A stretch of 22,044 bases of DNA from JAJTHC01 sp044358835 (GCA_044358835.1 JBIKNF010000023.1:1-22044); one strand, 5' to 3'. Shown: positions 1 through 7,068, counted from the first letter of the stretch. A program made the numbers and translations. The notes: a model not told the origin generated them from the letters alone.

Positions 1-11
1 TTCAACATTAA

Positions 12-476
12 ATGTTATTAATTTTTTTACCCACCCCCGTTAACCCCCCCCCCCCCCCCCCCCAAGCGCAAAGAGCCCATAGTCAGCGAGAAGGCGCTAC
101 AATTAATGGCTCACGGAAGTTAGAGTCTGTATTTAAGTATGCGATTGAACATACCCAAGGAGACACTAGTCAATTAATTAGCGATATTAATGCTGCTCTT
201 TCTGAACTAAAGGCTAATGAACTCCCTGAATACGCGCAATTTCAAGTAATGATTCTCCAAAACAGAAGAACAAAGGTTTTTTCAGCCAGTCTTCAAAATC
301 CTTCAGTAAACCAGTTAAAACTTCTTGAAGTACAGCTAAAACCAGGTAATGATTCTGCTTATGAGGGGACCCTTTTACAATATCTTCGAGACGCTTTATA
401 TAGCGTACTGAATGTATATAGAAGATACTGCCCAAAACCGATTGAAGATACAGCGGTTCGGGCTGTATCCGCTTGA
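12..476 (+). CDS. Hypothetical protein, start uncertain (possibly frameshifted or broken)
   Basis: Not recognised. The frame opens directly after an in-frame stop at 9-11 and runs for 154 codons. The first residues (MLLIFLPTPVN followed by prolines) are encoded by AT-rich sequence and the poly-C run and do not look like a natural N-terminus. From about residue 35 the composition is normal: a soluble, probably helical protein containing SRKLESVFKYAIEH, QVMILQNRR and QYLRDALYSVLNVYRRY. No signal peptide, membrane segment or catalytic motif is visible. All three plus frames carry stops upstream of the C run, so either translation starts inside the window or the 5' part was lost or frameshifted. 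The 100 bp that follow, up to the convergent TPR gene, show nothing. Confidence 0.45.
   Translation: MLLIFLPTPVNPPPPPPQAQRAHSQREGATINGSRKLESVFKYAIEHTQGDTSQLISDINAALSELKANELPEYAQFQVMILQNRRTKVFSASLQNPSVNQLKLLEVQLKPGNDSAYEGTLLQYLRDALYSVLNVYRRYCPKPIEDTAVRAVSA
44..63. repeat. Run of 20 consecutive C
   Basis: An uninterrupted run of 20 cytosines lies at the 5' end of the first ORF, where it encodes a run of prolines. Runs this long slip easily during replication, PCR and assembly, so the exact length should not be trusted. It may be a phase-variable tract or mark an assembly problem. Confidence 0.95.
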
Positions 477-576
477 GCTGTTACTTCAAAAAGCGTTCTA
501 GGTTATTTTTCGCATTTTACAGAATAGTTTTAGTATGCTTGAGATGGATGAAGATTCTGCAACTCCACCAACCCTC

Positions 577-1152
577 TTAAGGTTTCGGCACACACGCTTC
601 GGGGCTTTCTCGGCAAATTTTCGACCGAAACGGCGAGCGGGGGGCGAGGCTTAAATGCTGGCGCCACGCCGTTTGCATGCCTCGATTGTCCCCCAAAGCG
701 TTGTAAAACAAGCCTAACAAAAACCACGCATCCGCATGGGGGGGGTTGTAGGCGACATAATCCACCAACGCCTTGAGCCGTACCTTGGCTTGATCGTCTG
801 AACTATAAAGCCTCACCAAGTTTTCATAATACACCACATTCATCGGATGCAACCGTATCGCCGTTTGAAAACTCGCTGCTGCCAAAGCGGGTTGCTTCAT
901 GGCCACATAATTCAGCCCCAAATTATTATACCAGCTTGCCGTGGCAGTTCCCACAGGGCAGTAGCCAATGGCCTTGGTGTACGCTTCATACGCCCTAAGG
1001 TATTCGCCTTCTTCATGCAAGGCATCGCCTTTACGCGCTTCTTCTTGCGCAAGACTAGCATACCACTGGGGCGAAAGCTTGGTATAAGCAGCCGCTGGGA
1101 GCAGAGGCATACACAACACGAAAATAACGAGCAAGGTTTTGATTAAACGCAT
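577..1152 (-). CDS. Exported TPR-repeat protein
   Basis: A 191-residue protein with a clear Sec signal peptide: basic MRLIK, a hydrophobic stretch to about residue 20, and probable cleavage after LLPAAA. The mature part carries at least two tetratricopeptide repeats, GDALHEEGEYLRAYEAYTKAIGYCP and WYNNLGLNYVAMKQPALAAASFQTAIRLHP in outline, and a further TPR-like helix pair around residues 125-170 (AWFLLGLFYNALGD). TPRs mediate protein-protein contacts, so a periplasmic scaffold role is likely, but no partner can be named. Its ATG overlaps the queC stop in the sequence TAATG, so it is probably translationally coupled to queC. A run of eight C on the coding strand encodes part of NPPHAD. Function beyond TPR protein is unknown. 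Confidence 0.8.
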   Translation of the reverse strand: MRLIKTLLVIFVLCMPLLPAAAYTKLSPQWYASLAQEEARKGDALHEEGEYLRAYEAYTKAIGYCPVGTATASWYNNLGLNYVAMKQPALAAASFQTAIRLHPMNVVYYENLVRLYSSDDQAKVRLKALVDYVAYNPPHADAWFLLGLFYNALGDNRGMQTAWRQHLSLAPRSPFRSKICRESPEACVPKP

Positions 1153-1829
1153 TAGACGCTCGCCGAAAATTCGTGGGACGCAAACTTAATCGGCGCGTCA
1201 TCTCCCAAATGAGCCATGCCTCGTTTGAGATGCTGACACGACGCACAACGCCCACAGTGTAAATCCCCATTGCCGTAACAGCTCCAAATATGTTGAAGCG
1301 GGGCGTGTAAACGCATGCCGCGGCGCACAATGTCGACTTTGCGAAGGTCGCCCACAGGGGCAAAGACCTTGACGCCTGTTAAGGTCGAACGCTTGAGGCT
1401 TTTGTTCAACACATGCCAAAACTCTTCGCCGTTGTCGGGGAATCCCGCTTCTGCTTCGTCTAAGTTCGCTCCAAATGCAACGCCAGACGCTCCTAAGCTT
1501 TCGGCAATGCTCGCTGCGATGTTGAGCATGACCCCGTTACGGTTGGGCACCCACACATCCGTCAAATGGGTGGCAACGCCTTTAAATTCAGGGGTATAGC
1601 CTTCAGGCACCAGTGTTTTTAGCCAATCAAGCTTAATGATTTGTAAAGGCAAGGCATAATGCACGCTAATGTGACGAATGGCTTTGAGTTCTTTGTTCCA
1701 GGAGCGTTGCCCATAATCAAAGGCGATGCAGCGCAAGACTTCTTTGGTAGGATCGTTCATCAGCGTGGCAAGCGTCACGGTGGAATCGAGTCCGCCTGAA
1801 AGTAGAACCAACACAGGTTGTTTAGGCAT
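1152..1829 (-). CDS. queC: 7-cyano-7-deazaguanine synthase (QueC)
   Basis: QueC converts 7-carboxy-7-deazaguanine to preQ0 using ATP and ammonia, in the pathway to queuosine-modified tRNA. The 225-residue length is normal. Visible motifs are the PP-loop SGGLDST (11-17), FDYGQR (37-42), VPNRNG (94-99) and a C-terminal zinc site, Cys184, Cys192, Cys195 and Cys198. The stretch around 124-137 reads DEAEAGFPDNGEEF, whereas typical bacterial QueC has PDCR there. The PDN form and the ending IWSCYGN..HCGRCASC resemble the archaeal-like branch. A GAGG Shine-Dalgarno lies about ten bases before the ATG. The stop overlaps the next ATG, so this is the first gene of a two-gene operon. No queD, queE or queF is in the window. 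QatC-like defence homologues share the fold, but no qatA, qatB or qatD partner is present. Confidence 0.9.
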   Translation of the reverse strand: MPKQPVLVLLSGGLDSTVTLATLMNDPTKEVLRCIAFDYGQRSWNKELKAIRHISVHYALPLQIIKLDWLKTLVPEGYTPEFKGVATHLTDVWVPNRNGVMLNIAASIAESLGASGVAFGANLDEAEAGFPDNGEEFWHVLNKSLKRSTLTGVKVFAPVGDLRKVDIVRRGMRLHAPLQHIWSCYGNGDLHCGRCASCQHLKRGMAHLGDDAPIKFASHEFSASV

Positions 1830-1875
1830 GGGTAAATGAGCCTCGTTTTGCGAGCGTAAAGGAAACTTTCGATTT

Positions 1876-1902
1876 ATTGTATCATAAACGTTTGAACGAC
1901 AA
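1876..1902 (-). promoter_or_regulatory. Weak candidate promoter for queC
   Basis: On the minus strand a TACAAT -10-like hexamer (1881 to 1876) is preceded, 15 bases away, by TTGTCG (1902 to 1897). It is placed sensibly for queC, 47 bases ahead of its start, but the spacing is short, so support is weak. Confidence 0.25.
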
Positions 1903-1922
1903 AACCGTTACAATGGCGTGCT

Positions 1923-1951
1923 TTGAAAATTTCAGTTGTGCATGATACTAT
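1923..1951 (+). promoter_or_regulatory. Candidate sigma-70-type promoter for flhB
   Basis: TTGAAA (1923-1928) and TACTAT (1946-1951) are separated by 17 bases and lie 36 bases before the flhB start, in the divergent queC/flhB gap. The match is 5/6 and 4/6. I see no sigma-54 or sigma-28 flagellar promoter. Confidence 0.35.
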
Positions 1952-1987
1952 AAAGAAGAAGCAGTCAACCTAAAAGGCAACTCCTCC

Positions 1988-3079
1988 ATGGGTGATGAAG
2001 ACAAATCCTTTGAAGCGTCCCAGCAAAAAATTCAGCGCCTCAGGGAATCGGGGCAGGTCATTAAAAGCCGAGACCTTTCTGCAGGGGTTTTTTTGGCGGT
2101 CATGTTTATTTTGCTCTTGGCGTTGTCTCCCTTTGTGTTTCGGGCCGTTTCAGAAATGTTTGTGGTGTTTTTTGATCTCATTCCCCAAAAACATTTAGAA
2201 GACATGGGCCCGATGTTCTTGATTCTTCATTCAATTAAAGGGCTGGTGTTGCCGAGTTTGCCGTTTTTGGGCTTGGCGTTTATGATTGCCTTTTTTGCGG
2301 ATTTTTTGCAAGTAGGCCCCTTGTTTGCGTTAAAATCCATTACCCCAAAACTTGACAAACTCAACCCCGTCAACGGGCTAAAGGGCATTTTTTCAAAACG
2401 AACGGTGGTTGAACTGGTGAAAAACTTGCTGAAAATCGGCATTCTGTTTTACATGGGGTACAACTCTTTTATGAAGCACTTACCTGAAATGATTAACAGC
2501 ATGCATAGTGACACGCCTATGGTGATTCTGTTTTTGGTGGGGCGTATTCTTCAAGATTTTATTTTTCTGGCCATTTTGTTTTTTATTATTATTGGTTTAG
2601 GGGACTATTTGTACCAGCGCACCAAGTTTTTGAACGACCAAAAAATGTCTCTTAAAGAAGTGAAAGACGAATACAAACAAACCGAAGGCGACCCGATGGT
2701 CAAGCACATGCTCAAGCAAAAACGTATGCAAATGATGATGCAACGCCAGCTTGAAGCCGTGCCGACGGCGGATGTGATTACGACCAATCCCATTCATGTG
2801 GCGGTGGCGTTGAAGTACAAGCCCAAGGAAATGGATGCCCCACTTGTAGTGGCCAAAGGCGCCGAACACTTTGCTGAACGCATTAAAGCGGTGGCCAAAG
2901 AACATGGTATTCCCATTGTTGAAAATCCCGTGTTGGCTCGAACGCTGTATCGCGTGGTGGATGTTAATCAAGATATTCCGCCTGATTTGTACCAAGCTGT
3001 TGCTGAAATTCTGATGTTTGCGTGGCAAATGAAGGGTGAAAACCCCTTAGAAAAAGCCACCGCAACCCAAGAAGTTTAA
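1988..3079 (+). CDS. flhB: Flagellar export-apparatus protein FlhB
   Basis: FlhB sits in the flagellar type III export gate. After self-cleavage its cytoplasmic domain switches export from rod/hook proteins to filament proteins. The 363-residue protein has the full architecture: a soluble N-terminus with the family start (KSFEASQQKIQRLRESGQV), about four membrane segments (near 32-60, 83-108, 145-160, 178-205), the linker SLKEVKDEYKQTEGDP and a cytoplasmic domain (about 245-350). The cleavage motif, normally NPTH, here reads N267-P268-I269-H270, followed by the conserved VAVALKY. A weak AAGG lies ten bases before the ATG. No other export-gate gene is in the window, so flhB is detached from the usual fliPQR-flhA cluster. 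The flanking Maf gene favours a flagellar protein over a virulence-type SctU. Confidence 0.92.
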   Translation: MGDEDKSFEASQQKIQRLRESGQVIKSRDLSAGVFLAVMFILLLALSPFVFRAVSEMFVVFFDLIPQKHLEDMGPMFLILHSIKGLVLPSLPFLGLAFMIAFFADFLQVGPLFALKSITPKLDKLNPVNGLKGIFSKRTVVELVKNLLKIGILFYMGYNSFMKHLPEMINSMHSDTPMVILFLVGRILQDFIFLAILFFIIIGLGDYLYQRTKFLNDQKMSLKEVKDEYKQTEGDPMVKHMLKQKRMQMMMQRQLEAVPTADVITTNPIHVAVALKYKPKEMDAPLVVAKGAEHFAERIKAVAKEHGIPIVENPVLARTLYRVVDVNQDIPPDLYQAVAEILMFAWQMKGENPLEKATATQEV

Positions 3080-3153
3080 TTGTCCTCTCTCTTGGACTCC
3101 ATCACTTAGGGCAATCTTCACATAAAAGCAACAAGTGCCTATTCGTGGCATGT

Positions 3154-3167
3154 TACACTATAGTGTA
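3154..3167. promoter_or_regulatory. 14-bp perfect palindrome, candidate operator
   Basis: TACACTA is followed directly by TAGTGTA, a perfect 14-bp palindrome in the 290-bp gap after flhB. It resembles a dimeric repressor site, and its core overlaps a -10-like sequence. No regulator can be assigned. Confidence 0.35.
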
Positions 3168-3220
3168 CGAAAGAAGTATCCGCTAGATGAAACGGTCTAT
3201 GGTCTCTTCGTTGTCGCTAC

Positions 3221-3272
3221 GATTTTTTTGCTTGGTTATGTACGTTTATGTACACGCCCGCACAAAAAAATC
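3221..3272 (+). other. Nested inverted repeat upstream of the cytidylyltransferase gene
   Basis: GATTTTTTTG (3221-3230) is exactly mirrored by CAAAAAAATC (3263-3272). Inside the loop TGTAC (3239-3243) pairs with GTACA (3250-3254). The two arms could form one interrupted hairpin in the leader of the next gene. The outer arms are AT-rich, so stability is modest. The rest of 3080-3369 shows nothing else I can name. Confidence 0.35.
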
Positions 3273-3369
3273 TAGGCTCCTAGAATAGCCTCATCGCCTG
3301 TTTCCTCTTTCGAACACTATAGAACTAGCGTATTTGCATTGCCTTTCTAATGAAGAGAACCCCCTTGCT

Positions 3370-4248
3370 ATGTTAGAATCATCGTCCTATTCAAAAACAG
3401 GTTCGCCTCGTGTGTGGGCGGTGGTGTTGGCTCGTGCGGGTTCACAACGCTTGCCCAACAAGGCCATGCTTCCCTTGTCTCAGCGCCCCATGGCGTCGTG
3501 GTATTTTGACGCCCTTGAACACGCTGAAGGTCTGGAACGTCGCTTTTTATTTAGTGATGATGACGCCTTATTGAATCTGGTGCAAGACTCCCACCCCCAG
3601 ATTGAACTGCCCCCCTTTAAGAGGCCTCTTTCCGTGAGTGAAGCGCATACATCGAGCTTTGAAAGCTTGGCGTATTTTTTACACACGTGGCAGTCGCACA
3701 CCTATGAAGCACTGCCAGACTGGGTGATGCTCTGCCAATGCACCAGCCCCTTGGTACAAGCCGAAGATTTTAACGCCGCCTTAGCGGAACTTCACACCCA
3801 TCGCCCAACGCTTCATTCAACGGGTTTATTAAGTGTTTCCGCGCCAAACAAGCCCCTTTCATGGCTGTTGAAGAAAACACAAGGCCACGTGAAGCCCGCC
3901 CCCATGCGCTGGCATACGAGCGAAGAAAGCACTTACGTGACCCCCAACGGCGCCTTTTACATTGTGCCGACTTCTGCCCTTCTTCAAAAACCAGTGGGCT
4001 TTAGTTTGTGGGATTTAGACACGGTTTTGGCGTATGAAATGCCATGGCATCGTTCCATTGATATTGACACGGCCACTGATTTTCAAGTGGCTGAAGCACT
4101 GTTAAACGCGCAGCTTAACACGACGGTTTCCGCCCCTCACGAATCAACGCTTAAAGAATCCATCGAGGCTTCTAGGCCAATAACAGCGCGCAAGCGATTG
4201 AATCCCTTAAAATGTTTAAAACATCCCGAACGCTTCACAGAATCCTAA
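3370..4248 (+). CDS. CMP-nonulosonate synthetase-like cytidylyltransferase
   Basis: A member of the acylneuraminate/Kdo cytidylyltransferase family, which activates an acidic sugar (sialic, legionaminic, pseudaminic acid or Kdo) to its CMP form. Motifs, counted from the ATG at 3370: nucleotide-binding LARAGSQRLPNK (20-31), QCTSPL (123-128), NGAFYI (193-198) and SIDIDTATDF (229-238) near the C-terminal end of the domain. I prefer ATG 3370 (292 aa) over the TTG at 3334, because the catalytic domain begins only at about residue 14 and GAAGAG lies upstream. About 50 residues after the domain are polar and unlike the family, ending KCLKHPERFTES. Lying between flhB and a Maf gene, it most likely supplies CMP-sugar for flagellin glycosylation (PseF/NeuA-like role). 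Substrate identity is inference, and no sugar-synthesis genes are nearby. Confidence 0.85.
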   Translation: MLESSSYSKTGSPRVWAVVLARAGSQRLPNKAMLPLSQRPMASWYFDALEHAEGLERRFLFSDDDALLNLVQDSHPQIELPPFKRPLSVSEAHTSSFESLAYFLHTWQSHTYEALPDWVMLCQCTSPLVQAEDFNAALAELHTHRPTLHSTGLLSVSAPNKPLSWLLKKTQGHVKPAPMRWHTSEESTYVTPNGAFYIVPTSALLQKPVGFSLWDLDTVLAYEMPWHRSIDIDTATDFQVAEALLNAQLNTTVSAPHESTLKESIEASRPITARKRLNPLKCLKHPERFTES

Positions 4249-4276
4249 AGAAAGAACCCATAAGGCAAACTCATTC

Positions 4277-6214
4277 ATGACTTTTTTAGAACTCAATTTA
4301 AACGCCCTATTTCAAGATGCCAAAGGCTTTAACGCCCATTCTGCGCAACACATTCGTCACCATACGGAAAAAGCATCCACCGAACAAATACACATTTATG
4401 AAACCAACGTCAAAGATTTAACGGTGTTATACAACGACAAAATCCCCTTACATAGTATGGAAGGGGCCGTTGCTGAAGCGGAAGCACTGGTTACAGAACA
4501 AGTCTGTTACGGCAAGCATTCCATGAACATCGTGTTTGGTTTGGGTTTGGGCTATGTATTGAAGCCTTTGGTGAGGGCCTTGAGATCAAAAAATAGTCAA
4601 GCAAAAGTCATTATTTACGAAAACAACCTTGACTTACTTCACTTCACGTTAAGCCATATCAATTTAACGGAAGAACTGGCGGATGAAAGCATCTTGCTGT
4701 TTACGGATGCGGAGCCGTTATGGCAATACGTGGAAACGCACCTGGTGCAAGGCGACGGCATTGGATTGATGATGCTTGCTGGCATGGCAAACGCCTTTGG
4801 TGAAACACTTAAGCCAGTGATTGCAAAGCTCAAGCTCCATGCGGACAACGCCGTACGTAACGCCAAGCTTCTGCAAGGGCGTAGCCGTTTATGGACGGAT
4901 GTCTTTCTCGAAAATACGACCCATTTACCCACCATGCATTCTGTGACGCACTTACGAAACGCCTTTGAAGGAAAAACCGCGCTCATGTGCGGTGCAGGGC
5001 CTTCCTTGAATGATGTGTTGCCCCACATCCATGCCGTGCGAAACAAACTGGTGATATGTTGTGTAAGCGGGGCGGTTAAAGCCTTTAAAAAGCACGGCAT
5101 CACACCTGATTTTGTGTTTGGTATGGATTATTACGGTCCTGCCAAACAAATGGACGGCTTGGAAGATCCCATGGAAGACAGCCACATTATTACAGGCCCT
5201 AGTTCGGACACCTTTATGTTGAGCCAAGCGTGTAAAAGCCGTTGGGCGGCGTCTTTGAAATATAACGATCAATACACCACGTACCTGAATCAAATGTTTG
5301 ACGAAAAAACGCATGAGTATCACACCGGCGGAACCGTGGCGTTTTACATGTTCTTGGTGGCGGTGGATTTGGGCTTTCGCACCATGATTTTAGCTGGGCA
5401 AGATTTGGCCTTACGCGGTATGCAAGTCTACGCCACCGGTGAAGAAGTCGAGCTAAGTGGAAACTACCTCGTTTCAAAAGCACTCAACAACCGCGCCACT
5501 GAACTGCATTATGTAGAAGATTGGCACGGCAACCGCATTATGACCCAAGAAGATTATCGCCATTTCAAGTACCATTTCGACACCATTCAAAGCAAAATCC
5601 GTTTCGTGTATCCTGAGTTTAACGTGTACAACTGTTCGGTAGGGGGGGCGAGAATAGAGGGCATGGAAAATCTGCCGATTGAAGAACTATTGCCTCGCTT
5701 GAACTTGCAAGAACGCGTGGATGTGGATGCCATTGTCGAAGTAGGCATTCATGCTTCTGAAGCACAAAGCAGTGCTCAAGCCAAGGCAGAACGCCTACAT
5801 GAAGCGCTAAAGTCGCTTCAACAACACACGGAAAAAACCATTCAAGAAGCGAAAACCGCGATTGAAAAGCTTGAAACGCTTAAAATTCTCAAGTCCAACT
5901 CATGGACGGAAGCATCTGAGCGGTATTCTGAAGCCTTCAATCGCTTTTCAGAAACCTTGGAATCAGAACCGTTGTTGAACGATACCTTTTATCACGAACA
6001 GCTGGTGATTTACCAAGCCTACAATGATTTTGCGGAAACAGAAGCGGAACATCGGCAAAACTTTTCGGTGGACGCTCAATACCTTAAAAGCATGGTGAAG
6101 CTGTTGCAGGAGGCAATTTTGCCCCCTGTGGAAGCGGCGATCGAGAAGCTAGAAGATCGCTACGACTTGATTAAAGATGAAGATCTAACGTTTAGCATTA
6201 AAACAGGGTGGTAG
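4277..6214 (+). CDS. Maf-family motility accessory glycosyltransferase (DUF115)
   Basis: A 645-residue protein of the motility accessory factor family, which transfers nonulosonic acids to flagellin Ser/Thr before export. The N-terminal domain holds NIVFGLGLGYVLKPLVRAL (84-102) and VIIYENN. The central MptE-like/DUF115 domain (about 220-420) has LMCGAGPSL (236-244), CVSGAVKAFKKHGITPDF and VFGMDYY, matching the catalytic core of the family. The C-terminal 140 residues are strongly helical with a probable coiled coil (about 505-545, rich in Ala, Glu, Lys). It lies 28 bp after the cytidylyltransferase gene and was probably co-transcribed with it. AAGG precedes the ATG by 11 bases. The flagellin target is not in the window. 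Confidence 0.88.
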   Translation: MTFLELNLNALFQDAKGFNAHSAQHIRHHTEKASTEQIHIYETNVKDLTVLYNDKIPLHSMEGAVAEAEALVTEQVCYGKHSMNIVFGLGLGYVLKPLVRALRSKNSQAKVIIYENNLDLLHFTLSHINLTEELADESILLFTDAEPLWQYVETHLVQGDGIGLMMLAGMANAFGETLKPVIAKLKLHADNAVRNAKLLQGRSRLWTDVFLENTTHLPTMHSVTHLRNAFEGKTALMCGAGPSLNDVLPHIHAVRNKLVICCVSGAVKAFKKHGITPDFVFGMDYYGPAKQMDGLEDPMEDSHIITGPSSDTFMLSQACKSRWAASLKYNDQYTTYLNQMFDEKTHEYHTGGTVAFYMFLVAVDLGFRTMILAGQDLALRGMQVYATGEEVELSGNYLVSKALNNRATELHYVEDWHGNRIMTQEDYRHFKYHFDTIQSKIRFVYPEFNVYNCSVGGARIEGMENLPIEELLPRLNLQERVDVDAIVEVGIHASEAQSSAQAKAERLHEALKSLQQHTEKTIQEAKTAIEKLETLKILKSNSWTEASERYSEAFNRFSETLESEPLLNDTFYHEQLVIYQAYNDFAETEAEHRQNFSVDAQYLKSMVKLLQEAILPPVEAAIEKLEDRYDLIKDEDLTFSIKTGW

Positions 6215-6219
6215 AGTTT

Positions 6220-6237
6220 ACTAGACCCTAGTTTTTT
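6220..6237 (+). terminator. Weak candidate terminator after the Maf gene
   Basis: ACTAG and CTAGT (5 bp, loop ACC) are followed by five T, six bases after the stop codon. Position is right but the stem is short. Confidence 0.45.
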
Positions 6238-6292
6238 CAATCGCCAGTTGTTGTCGTCATGATTTGCAAAACACATTTTTACCCATCCCCCC

Positions 6293-6320
6293 TTGTTATT
6301 TCACATGGATGCGGTAAAGT
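6293..6320 (+). promoter_or_regulatory. Candidate promoter of rpsP
   Basis: TTGTTA (6293-6298) and TAAAGT (6315-6320) are 16 bases apart, each matching consensus at 4/6. Initiation here would give a leader of about 130 bases that includes the hairpins at 6348-6406. Confidence 0.35.
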
Positions 6321-6347
6321 AAGTCTAGCAAGTATTCCCCCCTCGTG

Positions 6348-6406
6348 AACGCTTAGCTGTTGCGGTAAAAACGTCGCAGTAGCAAGACGCTTGAATCACA
6401 AGCGTT
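6348..6406 (+). promoter_or_regulatory. Structured rpsP leader with competing hairpins
   Basis: Two consecutive stems can form in the RNA: a nine-pair stem (6356-6364 with 6375-6383, two G-U wobbles) and a seven-pair stem ACGCTTG/CAAGCGT (6387-6393 with 6399-6405, loop AATCA). AACGCTT at 6348-6354 is also perfectly complementary to AAGCGTT at 6400-6406. The 3' arm can therefore pair with either of two 5' arms, giving mutually exclusive structures. This is the layout expected of a ribosomal-protein leader or attenuator. No U-tract follows, so any control would more likely act on translation. Regulation is inferred, not shown. Confidence 0.5.
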
Positions 6407-6460
6407 TAACGGCTTCATTCATTGCAACACTTTCATTAAACACTGGAGATTTAGAACAAC

Positions 6461-7018
6461 ATGGTTCGTATTCGCTTAAAACGCCTTGGACGCAAAAAAA
6501 GCCCTTTTTACAGAATCGTCGTCATGAACAAGCGGGATCGTCGGAACGGTCGCCCCATTGAAGAATTGGGTTACTACAACCCGATGTCCAAAGAATTGAA
6601 GCTCAACAAAGAAGCGCTCAATGCGTGGATCGCCAAAGGCGCCCAGCCTTCTGAAACGGTGGCTTACTTAGCGACGTTGGCGCCTGAAGATGGTTCTTTA
6701 ATTCAATTGCCTAAAAAAGCCAAAAAAGAACACTTGGGCGAAGCCAACCAAGTGAAAGAAAAAGTGGCGGAAGAAGTCGCGGTTGAAGAAGCGGTTCTTG
6801 AAGACGTGGTTGCTGAAGAAGAAGCAACGGAAGCTGAAGTTGCTGAAGTGATTGAAGAAGTTGAAACGGCTGAAGTGGTGGCCGAAGAAGCCCAAGCCGA
6901 AGTGGTTGAAGAAGCGGTGGCTGAAGCGGAAGCAGAAGTCGCTGAAGCAGTTGAAGAAGCCACGGCTGAAGCCCAAGCCGAAGAAGTCGCTAAAGAAGAA
7001 ACCCCGACAGACGCTTAG
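6461..7018 (+). CDS. rpsP: 30S ribosomal protein S16 (bS16) with long acidic tail
   Basis: bS16 is a small-subunit assembly protein. The first 80 or so residues are canonical: MVRIRLKRLGRKKSPFYRIV at the start, then RDGR-like RRNGRPIEELGYYNP and AWIAKGAQPSETV. The family is usually 80-90 residues, but this protein has 185. Residues from about 95 on consist almost only of Glu, Ala and Val (for example VAEEEATEAEVAEVIEEVE), predicted as a highly acidic helix or disordered tail. The repeated GAAG/GCTGAAG codon pattern suggests growth by slippage of degenerate repeats. GGAG lies 12 bases before the ATG. rpsP normally leads a KH-protein/rimM/trmD operon; here it stands alone, closed by its own terminator. 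Identity is certain, the role of the tail is unknown. Confidence 0.96.
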   Translation: MVRIRLKRLGRKKSPFYRIVVMNKRDRRNGRPIEELGYYNPMSKELKLNKEALNAWIAKGAQPSETVAYLATLAPEDGSLIQLPKKAKKEHLGEANQVKEKVAEEVAVEEAVLEDVVAEEEATEAEVAEVIEEVETAEVVAEEAQAEVVEEAVAEAEAEVAEAVEEATAEAQAEEVAKEETPTDA

Positions 7019-7038
7019 TCTTTCTTTCAAAAAACGTA

Positions 7039-7068
7039 AAGAGAGGGTTAAAAAACCCTCTCTTTTTT
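7039..7068 (+). terminator. Rho-independent terminator of rpsP
   Basis: An 11-bp perfect stem, AAGAGAGGGTT (7039-7049) with AACCCTCTCTT (7054-7064), loop AAAA, is followed by a T run to 7068. It starts 21 bases after the rpsP stop and lies between convergent genes. The A-rich 5' flank could also serve the minus-strand gene. Confidence 0.92.

Noticed and set aside
1152..1829. QueC as part of a QatABCD-type defence system
   Set aside because: None of the partner genes (ATPase QatA, QatB, nuclease QatD) is adjacent; the neighbour is a secreted TPR protein.
2597..3028. 143-codon minus-strand frame inside flhB
   Set aside because: His/Phe-rich shadow of the conserved FlhB cytoplasmic domain, without homology or ribosome site.
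1988..3079. Virulence type III secretion SctU instead of FlhB
   Set aside because: No other injectisome gene is present, and the Maf and cytidylyltransferase neighbours point to flagella.
4639..5103. 154-codon minus-strand frame within the Maf gene
   Set aside because: Antisense shadow of the conserved Maf core; composition is not protein-like and no start signal is seen.
6698..7030. Long minus-strand open frames opposite the S16 tail, rich in Phe or Ser/Thr
   Set aside because: They are the mirror of the GAA/GCN-rich tail codons: extreme low complexity, no ribosome site, and rpsP is certain.
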